64,000 nt of DNA from Komagataeibacter sucrofermentans DSM 15973. Its GTDB lineage: Bacteria > Pseudomonadota > Alphaproteobacteria > Acetobacterales > Acetobacteraceae. The position numbers and the translations under genes were made by a program. The DNA is taken from assembly GCF_040581405.1 (NCBI RefSeq), contig NZ_CP137157.1, forward strand, positions 2,375,001-2,439,000, read 5' to 3'. Below, piece after piece: positions 50,373-59,305 of this stretch (the stretch's first letter is position 1; each line of letters opens with the position of its first letter). Under the pieces are notes generated by a model. The model saw only the letters and a list, made by a program, of their open reading frames with translations, was not told where the DNA came from and did not search any database.

Positions 50373-50681
50373 ATGAAAGATACATTCGATTTGTTGGCAA
50401 AAATCCTGACGACATAAAAGATATTTTTGAACCCGGATGCGATGAAATTCAGGATATAGAAGGCAGAACAGAGGGGCATGGTTACCAGATATATCGGGGC
50501 GACCCGCCTCTTGGCATCAATATCGACATGACGCGCGCAGAAATCCGCCACCTGTGGGGAGAACCGGATTTCAGCAGAGGCGTGATGACACTGCCTCATG
50601 CCTGAAAAAATGGACCCCATGGGCTGTTACTTCAAGAACGGCATAAAAATAACTATAGATTACAGCATTGATGGGGGATAA
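50373..50681 (+). pseudogene. Frameshifted, internally deleted duplicate of the preceding gene
   Basis: The ATG at 50373 (AAGGA site upstream) reads MKDTFDLLAK, matching MKDIIDLLG of the neighbour, then stops at codon 15. Shifting frame at the A run 50399-50403 recovers NPDDIKDIFEPG and then HGYQIYRGDPPLGINIDMTRAEIRHLWGEPDFSRG. That frame stops at 50603-50605; shifting again at the A6 run (50605-50610) recovers YFKNGIKITIDYS to a TAA at 50679-50681, matching the neighbour's C-terminus. About 30-40 residues between are deleted. Two A-run frameshifts could be sequencing errors, but the internal deletion is not. Confidence 0.7.
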
Positions 50682-50687
50682 ATCATC

Positions 50688-50960
50688 ATGACAATTTCAG
50701 GAATTGACAAAGGCCAACCGGTCCTGGTTGTCATACCAGCCCTGATATTACTGCTTTTGCGTAAAGAAGAAGAAAAAGGATCCCCCCTTACGAAAGAAGA
50801 CGTGTTATCCATAAGGGATAACGCTGTCTGCATGACCGTACCCTATTCTGTAGCCCATCTGGCAAGCGAGCGGCGTGGTTACGATGACATATCACTGGAA
50901 AACGCGTGGGAAGACTGGTGCCAGGTGCGACCCGGTCTCATTGGTGGCGGCTCATCCTGA
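50688..50960 (+). CDS. Hypothetical protein (90 aa), possible immunity-type
   Basis: Starts ATG at 50688 with GGGGG 10 bases upstream, six bases after the pseudogene stop. The N-terminus holds a hydrophobic stretch (LVVIPALILLLLRK) that could be a single helix or buried strand. The rest (LTKEDVLSIRDNAVCMTVP, RRGYDDISLENAWEDWCQVRPGL) has a recurrent look: proteins ending in a RGYxDIxxExxWExW pattern are common next to toxin or immunity genes. I do not know the function. Lower GC than the surroundings. Confidence 0.6.
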   Translation: MTISGIDKGQPVLVVIPALILLLLRKEEEKGSPLTKEDVLSIRDNAVCMTVPYSVAHLASERRGYDDISLENAWEDWCQVRPGLIGGGSS

Positions 50961-51101
50961 CGATCGGGACCGAACCCGGCCGGATACCTGGGGGCGACAA
51001 CTTTTCCTGTCGCATCGATAACCGCATGGAGTGGCAGGGCCCGCCTGCCACAAGACCCTCTCCTGACCCGCCCCATGGCGCTCTTTTGCAAACATCCGCA
51101 T
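50961..51101. other. Intergenic remnant with possible transposase scrap
   Basis: No gene. On the minus strand about 20 codons read LPLHAVIDATGKVVAP, recalling the KxHAxxDxxGxP motif of IS5-type transposases. Nothing else of an insertion sequence is visible. Confidence 0.25.
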
Positions 51102-51130
51102 AAAAAAGGGGCACCCGCGCCGGATGCCCC
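51102..51130 (-). terminator. Intrinsic terminator after the DUF2076 gene
   Basis: On the minus strand GGGGCA/TGCCCC with an inner CCG/CGG stem and then six T (51102-51107). It is 25 bases after the gene's stop. Confidence 0.8.
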
Positions 51131-51154
51131 TTCCCGTAACAAGACAGCGCTCAA

Positions 51155-51928
51155 TCAGAAGCTGTTGTCATCGCCCGCGTCAAACCCGCCACCGTCGAAA
51201 CCACCGCCATCATCGCCACCACCGGCATCAAAACCGGAATCCGCCGTGGTGCCGCCACCGGCAAACGGGTCGGCGCCGCCGGTACCAGCCGTGCTGTCAC
51301 CGTAGTTGTTGTTGATGATGGTCTCGCCCGTGCCGCCCTGGGGCATGCCGCTGCCAAAGCCGCCATCATCATGGTGCCCGCTGAACAGGCCGGTCAGCGC
51401 GTTGCCCATCATCATGCCACCGGCCACGCCAGCCGCCGTGGTCAGGGCCGAGCCAAGAAAGCCCGAACCACCCGAGCGGAACATGCCCGGCTGCATGCCC
51501 TGCGGGTAGACCGGCTGCGGCGGCGGGCTGGAAGGTGCGGCCCCACCACCCCAGCCCGGCGGGGGCGCTGCCTGCTGCGCGCGCTGGCCGCCACCAAAAA
51601 TGCCGCTGAGGAACCCGCCGCCGCCCGATGCCTGCTGCGGGGGCACCTGCTGCTGCATCTGCTGGATCTGCTGCTGCGCCTGCTGGAGCTGCCACTGCAA
51701 CTGGCGAATCCGGTTCTGCGCCTCGGCAAGGGCCGCTTCCTGCACCACGGCGGTCTGGGTGATGCGGTAGCGGGCTTCAGGATATTTCTGGAACATCTGC
51801 CCGATATACTGATCGGCCTGCGGGTCGATCGGCGGGAGGGCATTTGTCGTCTGCGGCACGCTGCCGGGGGCATTGCCCCCCACGCGGGCAAAAAACTGTG
51901 TAATCAGTTCGCGTTCCTGGTCATTCAT
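51155..51928 (-). CDS. DUF2076-family protein
   Basis: A 257-residue protein of the DUF2076 family, whose role is not established. The N-terminal MNDQERELITQFFARVG with DPQADQYIGQMF is the family's conserved helical part; a Gln-rich coiled segment (EAQNRIRQLQWQLQQAQQQI) follows, then Gly/Pro/Gln-rich low-complexity sequence with a hydrophobic Ala/Gly/Met segment (LGSALTTAAGVAGGMMMGNA) that could insert in a membrane. The C-terminus is Gly/Asp-rich. ATG 51928 has an AGGA site eight bases upstream; the frame opens at 52015. It probably forms its own unit with the terminator below. Confidence 0.8.
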   Translation of the reverse strand: MNDQERELITQFFARVGGNAPGSVPQTTNALPPIDPQADQYIGQMFQKYPEARYRITQTAVVQEAALAEAQNRIRQLQWQLQQAQQQIQQMQQQVPPQQASGGGGFLSGIFGGGQRAQQAAPPPGWGGGAAPSSPPPQPVYPQGMQPGMFRSGGSGFLGSALTTAAGVAGGMMMGNALTGLFSGHHDDGGFGSGMPQGGTGETIINNNYGDSTAGTGGADPFAGGGTTADSGFDAGGGDDGGGFDGGGFDAGDDNSF

Positions 51929-52138
51929 CCTGTCTGTCCTGCCTTGGGCTGGGAATACCGTATCCCTGCCGATGTGGTCCGTGCGGGCGCAATAAGCAAG
52001 GCCCCAAGCCGCCATGCGGGGCCGCTTTTGGCGTATGGCACGCCCGACCTTCCGGTCGGGGCCGCATAACGGTATGCTGTCGCGCGATTTTGCGCCAGAT
52101 GGCGCAGACCTCTACCCGTTTACCGGAGCATCTCGTTC

Positions 52139-53029
52139 ATGGACCCGGCCCCCGTGCCCCGATCACCCACCTCACCGCGCCCGCTGTCCTTTCAGGGGCT
52201 TATCCTGAAGCTGCACCAGTTCTGGTCCGATCAGGGCTGCGCCATCCTCCAGCCCTATGATACGGAGGTGGGCGCGGGCACGCTCTCGCCGCACACCACG
52301 CTGCGCGCGCTTGGCCCCAAGCCGTGGAAGGCTGCCTACGTGCAGCCCTGCCGCCGCCCGTCAGATGGCCGCTATGGCGAGAACCCGAATCGCCTGCAGC
52401 ACTATTACCAGTATCAGGTGCTGCTCAAGCCCACGCCGGAGGAGAGCCAGAAGCTGCTGCTCGACAGCTACCGCGCCATCGGCATCGACCCGCTCGAACA
52501 CGACATCCGCTTCGTGGAAGATGACTGGGAGAACCCCACCATCGGCGCCTGGGGCCTGGGGTGGGAAGTGTGGTGCGATGGCATGGAGGTGACGCAGTTC
52601 ACCTACTTCCAGCAGGTTGGCGGCATTCCCACCGTCATGCCCTCGACAGAGCTGACCTACGGGCTGGAACGGCTGGCCATGTACGTGCAGGGAATCGAGA
52701 ATGTCTATGACCTCGATTTCAATGGCCAGGGCCTGAAATATGGCGATGTGTTCCTGCGCGCCGAGCAGGACTATTCGCGCCACAACTTCGAGGTGGCGGA
52801 TGTGGAGATGCTGCACCGGCACTTCATCGATGCCGAGCGAGAATCCACTGCCCTGGCCGAGGCTGGCCTGGCCCAGCCCGCCTATGACCAGTGCCTCAAG
52901 GCCAGCCACCTGTTCAACCTGCTCGACGCGCGCGGCGTGATCAGCGTAAGCGAGCGCGCCGCCTATATCGGCCGCGTGCGCAACCTGGCCAGGCGCTGCT
53001 GTGAAACGTGGCTGGCGGGCGAGGAATAA
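52139..53029 (+). CDS. glyQ: Glycyl-tRNA synthetase alpha subunit
   Basis: Class II synthetase subunit forming the alpha2beta2 bacterial glycyl-tRNA synthetase; it holds the adenylate-forming active site. 296 residues. Conserved stretches are [57 protein letters not shown] and the motif 3 region [14 protein letters not shown]. The ATG at 52139 begins a short Pro-rich extension. glyS follows after six bases, so the two are one operon. Confidence 0.96.
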   Translation: MDPAPVPRSPTSPRPLSFQGLILKLHQFWSDQGCAILQPYDTEVGAGTLSPHTTLRALGPKPWKAAYVQPCRRPSDGRYGENPNRLQHYYQYQVLLKPTPEESQKLLLDSYRAIGIDPLEHDIRFVEDDWENPTIGAWGLGWEVWCDGMEVTQFTYFQQVGGIPTVMPSTELTYGLERLAMYVQGIENVYDLDFNGQGLKYGDVFLRAEQDYSRHNFEVADVEMLHRHFIDAERESTALAEAGLAQPAYDQCLKASHLFNLLDARGVISVSERAAYIGRVRNLARRCCETWLAGEE

Positions 53030-53035
53030 GAGATC

Positions 53036-55096
53036 ATGCCCGAACTGCTTATCGAACTCTTCTCCGAGGAAATTCCGGCCCGCATGCAGGCGCGCGCGGC
53101 CTCCGACCTCGAACGCCTCGTGACCGAGGCGCTGAGCGCCCTCAAGCCCCGCGCGGCCACGGCCTATGCCAGCCCGCGCCGCATTGCGCTCTCGCTCACC
53201 GTCGATGCCACGGTGCCCGGCAGCACGGTCAATGAACGCGGCCCGCGTGAAAGCGCGCCCGAAAAGGCGCTGGCCGGCTTCATGCGCAAGCATGGCGTGA
53301 CAAAGGATGCACTGGTGGCCGAAAACGGCTTCTGGGTGCTGCACCGCGACATCCCGCCCGTTGATGCCGCAAGCCGCATTGCCGATGTGCTGCCCGGCCT
53401 GCTGCGCCGCTTCCCGTGGCCCAAATCCATGCGCTGGGGCGAAGGCAGCGCCTTTACATGGGTGCGCCCGCTGCGCCGCATCGTGTGCCTGCTTGATGGC
53501 AGGGTGGTCGATTTCACGCTGGCGGAAGGCGAGGATAACGGCCACGGCCTGAAGGCGGGCAACCTGACCGAAGGCCACCGCTTCACTAGGCCCGGCGCCT
53601 TTGCCGTAAGCAGCACGCAGGACTGGCTGGACGGCCTGCGCGCCCACGAGGTCGAGCCCGATGCCGCCCGCCGCCGCACCCTGATTGCCGAAGGCGTCGC
53701 CCGCCTTGCAGGCGAGGAAGGGCTGAACGTGGTGGCCGATCCCGGCCTGATTGACGAGGTTGCAGGGCTGACCGAATGGCCGGTGCCCTTCCTTGGCCAG
53801 ATCGATGATGAATTCATGACCCTGCCGCCCGAGGTGATGCAGGTTTCCATGCGCGTGAACCAGCGCTACTTCGCGCTGCGCAATTCGGATGGCTCGGCCG
53901 CACCCCGCTTCGCCTTCGTGGCCAACCTGCTGCCCAGCGATGGCGGGGCGCTGACCATTGCAGGCAACGAGCGCGTGCTGCGCGCCCGCTTTGCCGATGC
54001 CCGCCATTTCTGGGATCTCGATCGCGCCACCTCGCTCGAAAGCCGCGTGCCAGCACTCGACCGCATCGTGTTCCATGCAAGCCTTGGCAGCCAGGGCGAG
54101 CGGGTCAAGCGCATCGTGCGGCTGGCGGGCATTCTTGCGGGCATGACCGGAGCCGATCAGGCGCAGGCTGAACGCGCGGCCCTTTTGTGCAAGGCGGACC
54201 TGACCACCGGCATGGTGGGCGAGTTCCCCGAACTGCAGGGCATCATGGGGGCCTATTACGCCCGCCACGATGGCGAGCCCGCTGCGGTGGCCGATGCCAT
54301 TGGCGCGCATTACATGCCCCGTGGCCCGCAGGATGCGGTGCCGACCGCTCCGGTCGCGGTTGCCGTGGCGCTGGCCGACAAGATCGACATGCTGGTGGCC
54401 TTCTTCGCCGTGGGTGAAAAGCCGGGTGGCTCGGGCGATCCGTATGCGCTACGCCGGGCAGCCCTTGGCATCATCCGCATCATCCGTGAAAACGGGCTGC
54501 GGCTGGATCTGGCCAAGGTGTTCTGGGAAGCAGCACAGGGCCTGCCCGAGGCCCTGCGCCTTGCACCCGATCTGGACGTGCTGCCCGAATTCGTGGCTGA
54601 CCGCCTGCGCGTGCAGCTCCGTGGCGAGGGCGCGCGGCATGACATTCTGGCCGCCGTATCGGTAGGTAATACCGATACCGACATCGTGCGCCTGCTGGCC
54701 CGTGCCAAGGCCATTGCCGACATGCTGGAAACTGATGACGGGCGCAACATGCTCGCCGCCACCAAGCGTGCCGCCAATATCCTGCGCATCGAGGACCGCA
54801 AGGACGGCCCGCATGAAGGCACGCCCAACCCCGCGCTATACGCCCAGACGGAGGAAAAGGCGCTGGCCGATCAGCTGGCCACAACCATCCCCGCCGTCGA
54901 GCAGGCAACCGCGCAGGAACGCTACGCCGATGCCATGCGTGATGTTGCGGCCCTGCGCCCCGCACTCGACCAGTTCTTTGACAAGGTGACGGTCAACGAC
55001 AACGACCCCGCCATCCGCGCCAACCGCCTGCGCCTGCTGTCGGAACTGTGCCGCATGACGGTGCTGATTGCCGATTTCAGCCAGATCGAAGGCTGA
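53036..55096 (+). CDS. glyS: Glycyl-tRNA synthetase beta subunit
   Basis: Beta subunit with the tRNA-binding regions of the tetrameric glycyl-tRNA synthetase. 686 residues. It begins MPELLIELFSEEIPARMQ (family mark), contains PKSMRWGEG, PLRRIVCLLDG and the HD-like ADLTTGMVGEFPELQGIMGAYYARHDGE segment. The C-terminal anticodon-binding part ends DNDPAIRANRLRLLSEL. The start is close behind glyQ with AAGAG-type spacing. A repeat copy follows the stop. Confidence 0.96.
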   Translation: MPELLIELFSEEIPARMQARAASDLERLVTEALSALKPRAATAYASPRRIALSLTVDATVPGSTVNERGPRESAPEKALAGFMRKHGVTKDALVAENGFWVLHRDIPPVDAASRIADVLPGLLRRFPWPKSMRWGEGSAFTWVRPLRRIVCLLDGRVVDFTLAEGEDNGHGLKAGNLTEGHRFTRPGAFAVSSTQDWLDGLRAHEVEPDAARRRTLIAEGVARLAGEEGLNVVADPGLIDEVAGLTEWPVPFLGQIDDEFMTLPPEVMQVSMRVNQRYFALRNSDGSAAPRFAFVANLLPSDGGALTIAGNERVLRARFADARHFWDLDRATSLESRVPALDRIVFHASLGSQGERVKRIVRLAGILAGMTGADQAQAERAALLCKADLTTGMVGEFPELQGIMGAYYARHDGEPAAVADAIGAHYMPRGPQDAVPTAPVAVAVALADKIDMLVAFFAVGEKPGGSGDPYALRRAALGIIRIIRENGLRLDLAKVFWEAAQGLPEALRLAPDLDVLPEFVADRLRVQLRGEGARHDILAAVSVGNTDTDIVRLLARAKAIADMLETDDGRNMLAATKRAANILRIEDRKDGPHEGTPNPALYAQTEEKALADQLATTIPAVEQATAQERYADAMRDVAALRPALDQFFDKVTVNDNDPAIRANRLRLLSELCRMTVLIADFSQIEG

Positions 55097-55109
55097 AAAC
55101 CTTAAAAAA

Positions 55110-55172
55110 ACAGAAGTTTTTGAATGCCGCCTTTTTTCCAAAAAAGGCGGCATTCTTTTTTTGAAGCTTTTT
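55110..55172. repeat. Intergenic hairpin repeat, copy 8
   Basis: Left arm ACAGAAGTTTTTGAAT, hairpin 1 (GCCGCCTTTTTTCC AAAAAAGGCGGC, complete) and a GAAGCTTTTT half of hairpin 2; the right arm is lost. 14 bases after the glyS stop. Confidence 0.85.
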
Positions 55173-55186
55173 ATCCGTTTGCAGTA

Positions 55187-55579
55187 TCAGGCCAGATAAA
55201 CCAGCCGCGCGGGCCGGTTGCCATGCACAACCACCACGGCATTCTGCCTGAACCGCCGCGCAAGCCCCAACCCGCGCGCCAGCCCCACCCGCACGCCATA
55301 AAGTGGCTCGGACCACCGTCCCAGCCTTCCTTCCCCCAACGCATGGGGCAGTCCTGCCAGGCATTGCGCAAGATGCGCCATCATGCGCCGGTTCCAGCCA
55401 TCGGGCCGCAGCCTGCCGCCGGGGTTGCACGCGCTGAGCAGAACAATATCGCCCGCAGGCGCACGGCCCTGCCAGCGTGGCCTGTGGCCAATGCGAATGA
55501 CCGGCAGGCCGGCCACATGATAGGTACTGAGCCGATAGGAGCGATGAATGGTAGGCGTGGGCGGCACGATGCCCGCCAT
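55187..55579 (-). CDS. DUF3293-family protein
   Basis: A 130-residue cytoplasmic protein matching the DUF3293 pattern: a start like YRLSTYHVAGLPVIRIGHRP, then VLLSACNPGGR, NRRMMAHLAQCLAGL, EPLYGVRVGLARGLGLARRFRQNAVVVVHGN. The family's role is unknown. The ATG overlaps the rodA stop by one base (TGATG) with a GGAGAAGG site upstream, so it is translated with the cell-shape operon. It ends just before the repeat that follows glyS, and is convergent with glyS. Confidence 0.8.
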   Translation of the reverse strand: MAGIVPPTPTIHRSYRLSTYHVAGLPVIRIGHRPRWQGRAPAGDIVLLSACNPGGRLRPDGWNRRMMAHLAQCLAGLPHALGEGRLGRWSEPLYGVRVGLARGLGLARRFRQNAVVVVHGNRPARLVYLA

Positions 55580-56736
55580 CAGTCCTTCTCCCCCGGCGTG
55601 GTCTCGCCAAAGGTGGAATTGCGATGCACCCATGCCGACATGAGCAGCCCGAAGCCGAACATGACCATGAGCATGGCCGATCCGCCATAGGAGATGAGCG
55701 GCAGCGGCACGCCCCCCACCGGGATCGCCCCCATCACCATGGACAGGTTGACCGCGCAGTACAGGAAGAAGTTCATGGAAATGCCCAGTCCGAGCAGCCG
55801 CCCGAACTGGTTGCGGCTGCGTATGGCGATCAGCATGCCGCCAAATACCAGCAGCAGCAGCATGCCGATCACGGTAATGCCGCCCACATACCCCCATTCT
55901 TCCGCAATCATGGTGAAGATGAAGTCGGTCTGCTTTTCAGGCAGGAAGTTGAGCTGCCCCTGCGTGCCCCGCAGGTAGCCCTGCCCCCACATGCCGCCCG
56001 ACCCCAGCGCGATCTTGGACTGGATGATGTTGTAGCCCGCGCCGAGCGGGTCGCTCTCGGGGTGGAGGAAGGTGGTCACCCGCGCCTTCTGGTAATCATG
56101 CAGGTGGCCGTAGGCGATCTTGGCCAGAAAGGGCATGGGCAGCACCAGCAACGCGATCTGCCACAGCCGCATGCCTGCGCCAAAGAACATGCTCGCCCCC
56201 ACCGTGCCGATAATGACGGCGGTGCCCAGGTTCGGCTCCTTGAGCACAAGGGCAACCGGCAGCAGCACCATGAGCGCAGGCGGCACCAGCATGAGCGGGT
56301 TGCCCATGCTGCGGTAACTGATCTTGTGAAACCACGAGGCCAGCATGAGCACCAGCGCGATCTTGGCCAATTCCGAGGGCTGGACCTGCATGCCGCCCAG
56401 CATCAGCCACCGCTCCGCCCCTTTGCCCACATGCCCCATGCGCAGCACCGCAACCAGCAGGAAAAGCGAGAAGATGTAGAGCGGCCACGCCATGCGCACC
56501 AGAATGGCCGGGCTCATCAATGCTATGCCCAGCATCATGACCAGCCCGAAGCAGAAGCGGATGGACTGCGGCCCGGCAAATGGCCGCGACGTGCCGCCGC
56601 CAGCCGAATACAGCGCCCCGTAGCCAATCACCGCCAGCGCGCAGATCAGCAGCACATACAGCCAGTTGACCTGCCACAGCTTGGTCAGGATCTGAAAATT
56701 GGGTTCGGCGCGCAGCAGGCGCTTCTGGAATTTCAT
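55579..56736 (-). CDS. rodA: Rod-shape determining SEDS glycosyltransferase RodA
   Basis: Lipid II polymerase of the elongasome, working with PBP2 and MreBCD at the lateral wall. About 385 residues with roughly ten transmembrane helices. Recognised by GYGALYSAGGG, the loop HLHDYQKARVTTFLHPESDPLGAGYNI and QSKIALGSGGMWGQGYLRGTQ, followed by PEKQTDFIFTMIAEEWG. ATG 56736 has GGAG six bases before; the frame opens at 56763. It lies between mrdA and the DUF3293 gene. Confidence 0.95.
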   Translation of the reverse strand: MKFQKRLLRAEPNFQILTKLWQVNWLYVLLICALAVIGYGALYSAGGGTSRPFAGPQSIRFCFGLVMMLGIALMSPAILVRMAWPLYIFSLFLLVAVLRMGHVGKGAERWLMLGGMQVQPSELAKIALVLMLASWFHKISYRSMGNPLMLVPPALMVLLPVALVLKEPNLGTAVIIGTVGASMFFGAGMRLWQIALLVLPMPFLAKIAYGHLHDYQKARVTTFLHPESDPLGAGYNIIQSKIALGSGGMWGQGYLRGTQGQLNFLPEKQTDFIFTMIAEEWGYVGGITVIGMLLLLVFGGMLIAIRSRNQFGRLLGLGISMNFFLYCAVNLSMVMGAIPVGGVPLPLISYGGSAMLMVMFGFGLLMSAWVHRNSTFGETTPGEKD

Positions 56737-56784
56737 TCCATTCTCCACAACAGGCGCGGGCATGGCGGGAGCACTTGGCCCGTA

Positions 56785-58704
56785 TCAGTCCACCTCGGCC
56801 TGCGCCACTTCCTGGCCCGGCGGTTCGCGGTGGTTGACCGGGTCGCGGCGCAGGGTATCGGTCATGATATCACGCGCAAGGGGGGCTGCGACATCGGCAC
56901 CCGCATTGCCGTGCTCGATCACCACCGCCGTGGCGTAACGCGGGGCATCATAGGGCGCGAAACAGATGAACAGCGCATGGGGCCGGTATTCCCACGGCAG
57001 GTTGGCGGAGTTGAAGTGCCCGCTCTCGCGCATGGCGCGCGAAACACGCCGCACCTGCGCCGAGCCGGTCTTGCCCGCCATCTGCACGCCCGGAATGTCC
57101 AGCCGCGCCTTGGGGGCGGTGCCGCCTTCCTCGTTCACCACGGCGTACATACCCGCCCGTATGTCTTCAAAGAAGTGCTCGGGCATGTCCATGCCCGGCG
57201 CGCGGCCAAGGTCGGTCAGGTCCGCCATGCGGCCCGCTACCGAGCGGATCAGGTGCGGCTGCACGTTGCGCCCCGTGGCGATGCGCGAGGCATAGGTGGC
57301 AAGCTGCAGCGGCGTCACCTGCACGAAACCCTGCCCGATGCCGCTGACAATGGTGTCGCCGCCATTCCAGTGGTGGCCATGCGCGCGGCGCCATGTGGGC
57401 GTGGGGATCAGCCCCTGGCGCACATGCGGCAGTTCGATCTCGGGCAGCTTGGCGCCAAGGCCAAACAGTTCGGACGTGGCGGCGATCGGGTCCATGCCGG
57501 TGCGGCGCGCGACTTCATAGAAGAACACGTCGCACGAATATTTCAGCCCCTGCCGCAGGTTGATCGTGCCATGCCCGTAGCGCGACCAGCAGTGAAAGCG
57601 CGTGCCGCCCACATCGATATAGCCGGGGCAGGTAATGCGGTCGGAGGGGGAAAGCGTGCCCGCGCGGAGTGCAGCCATGGCCACGGCGGGCTTGAAGGTG
57701 GAACCGGGCGGATACAGCCCCGACACCGCCTTGTTGATGAGCGGGGTCTGGCTGTTGTTGGTCCACTCGATCCACTGCGCCTGGCTCACGCCACTATCGA
57801 ACAGCGAGGGGTCGAAGGAGGGGTTGCTGACCATGGCCAGCACCTCGCCGTTGCGGCAGTCCATCACCACCGCGCTGGCCGACTGGTCGCCAATGCGGCC
57901 AAGCACCTGCTGCTGCAGGCCGCTATCAATGGTGAGCGCGATCTCGTCACCCGCGAGGCCGGAGTCACGGTCGAGTTCGGCCATTACGCGGCCCACCGCG
58001 TTGACCTCCATCTCGACCGAACCCACCTGCCCGCGCAGGTTCAGGTCCTGTGTCTGCTCGATGCCCGAGCGCCCCACGCGCATGCCCGGCAGGGCGAGTT
58101 CGGCATTGTGCACCACGTCCTTTTCAGCCGGTGGGGCGACATAACCCACCACATGCGCCATGAGCGGGCCGAAGGGATAGACGCGCGTGGTGCCCACATC
58201 GATCAGCACGCCCGGCAGCGAGGGCATGTTGAGTTCCAGCCGCGCCATGTCATCCCATGACAGGAAATCACGCAGCATGATGGGAATGAACCGCCGCTTG
58301 TGGCGCAATTCATGCTCGATGCGCACGCTGTCGCGCGGCTCGAGCGGCACGAGTTGGGCAAAACGCTCGAGCGTGCCGTTGATGTCGCTGGTTTCCTCGG
58401 CCAGCAGCAGGGCGCGCCAGTTGATGCGGTTGGCCGCAACCGAGATGCCGAACCGGTCGGTAATACGCCCGCGCGGCGGGGCGAAGAAGCGTTTGCTCAG
58501 GCGGTTGTTTTCCGCAAGCTTCGCATAATGACTGCCGTTGAGAACCTGAAGGCCGTACAGACGTTCACCCAATGCCCCGAGCACCGCGCCCTGGGCTGCC
58601 ATGAGCAGCAGGGCGCGACGGGTAAAGACGCCACGGGAGGGATTCTTGCCCTCCTCCGGGCGCGACATGAGCCGGTTGCCGGATTTCTTCTTGCGTAACT
58701 TCAT
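56785..58704 (-). CDS. mrdA: Penicillin-binding protein 2
   Basis: Peptidoglycan transpeptidase of the rod system. 639 residues, with a single N-terminal helix (RRALLLMAAQGAVLGALGERL) anchoring it in the inner membrane. Dimerisation domain starts at PRGRITDRFGISVA. Active-site motifs: STFK in YPPGSTFKPAV (about 328-334), SxN-type as YSCDVFF, and KTG in MAGKTGSAQ. The class B PBP2 features FCAPYDAPRYATAVVIEHG are close to the consensus. Spacing of 48 bases to rodA indicates one operon. The enzyme partners RodA. Confidence 0.96.
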   Translation of the reverse strand: MKLRKKKSGNRLMSRPEEGKNPSRGVFTRRALLLMAAQGAVLGALGERLYGLQVLNGSHYAKLAENNRLSKRFFAPPRGRITDRFGISVAANRINWRALLLAEETSDINGTLERFAQLVPLEPRDSVRIEHELRHKRRFIPIMLRDFLSWDDMARLELNMPSLPGVLIDVGTTRVYPFGPLMAHVVGYVAPPAEKDVVHNAELALPGMRVGRSGIEQTQDLNLRGQVGSVEMEVNAVGRVMAELDRDSGLAGDEIALTIDSGLQQQVLGRIGDQSASAVVMDCRNGEVLAMVSNPSFDPSLFDSGVSQAQWIEWTNNSQTPLINKAVSGLYPPGSTFKPAVAMAALRAGTLSPSDRITCPGYIDVGGTRFHCWSRYGHGTINLRQGLKYSCDVFFYEVARRTGMDPIAATSELFGLGAKLPEIELPHVRQGLIPTPTWRRAHGHHWNGGDTIVSGIGQGFVQVTPLQLATYASRIATGRNVQPHLIRSVAGRMADLTDLGRAPGMDMPEHFFEDIRAGMYAVVNEEGGTAPKARLDIPGVQMAGKTGSAQVRRVSRAMRESGHFNSANLPWEYRPHALFICFAPYDAPRYATAVVIEHGNAGADVAAPLARDIMTDTLRRDPVNHREPPGQEVAQAEVD

Positions 58705-58738
58705 TTACTCATCCGGCACGCAGGCCGTTACGCCGGCT

Positions 58739-59305
58739 TCAGGCGCGGTCCGCGTTATTGACGACAAAACGGTAGGTCCAGACAAACCCCGTATACAGGA
58801 CAGGGAAACTGCCAAAGGCCAGGACTGTCTCGAACACAAAGGGCAGGAACTCCACGATATGCAGCGCAAGCGCGCAGCACAGCACCCATTGTAGCGCCGT
58901 AACGCCCACCATCACCACGCCAAACACAAGCCAGAGAATAAAAAAATTAACCCGCGCCAGCGTATAACGCCCCGACAGGGCCACGCCATGCACGATCAGC
59001 ATCATGAGCAGCATCACCCCTGCGGGGCCAAAACTCAGGATATCGGCCCATATGCCCAGCACGAACACCGCAAGCGAGGGCATGAGCACCGGCGCGAACA
59101 CCGACCACAGGAAAATGGTGGCCATGATGATGGCGGGCATGAGCTCGACCTGACCGGGCAGGTTGAGCGGCGCCGAGAGCACCAGTGTTGCAAAGAACAC
59201 GAACAGGAACGGCACGCTGCTGCGCACGCCATGGTCGATCCGGTAGCCCAGCCCAGAACGTGGCTGGATGCCGGGGCGGATCGGGGGTGGAGTGAAGGTT
59301 TTCAT
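58739..59305 (-). CDS. mreD: Rod-shape determining protein MreD
   Basis: Small multi-spanning inner-membrane protein of 188 residues (about five to six helices, PFLFVFFATLVLSAP, PSLAVFVLGIWADILSFGP). Part of the MreBCD complex guiding lateral peptidoglycan synthesis. The order mreB-mreC-mreD-mrdA-rodA is conserved in alphaproteobacteria. Its ATG overlaps the mreC stop by four bases, indicating coupling. Confidence 0.9.
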   Translation of the reverse strand: MKTFTPPPIRPGIQPRSGLGYRIDHGVRSSVPFLFVFFATLVLSAPLNLPGQVELMPAIIMATIFLWSVFAPVLMPSLAVFVLGIWADILSFGPAGVMLLMMLIVHGVALSGRYTLARVNFFILWLVFGVVMVGVTALQWVLCCALALHIVEFLPFVFETVLAFGSFPVLYTGFVWTYRFVVNNADRA

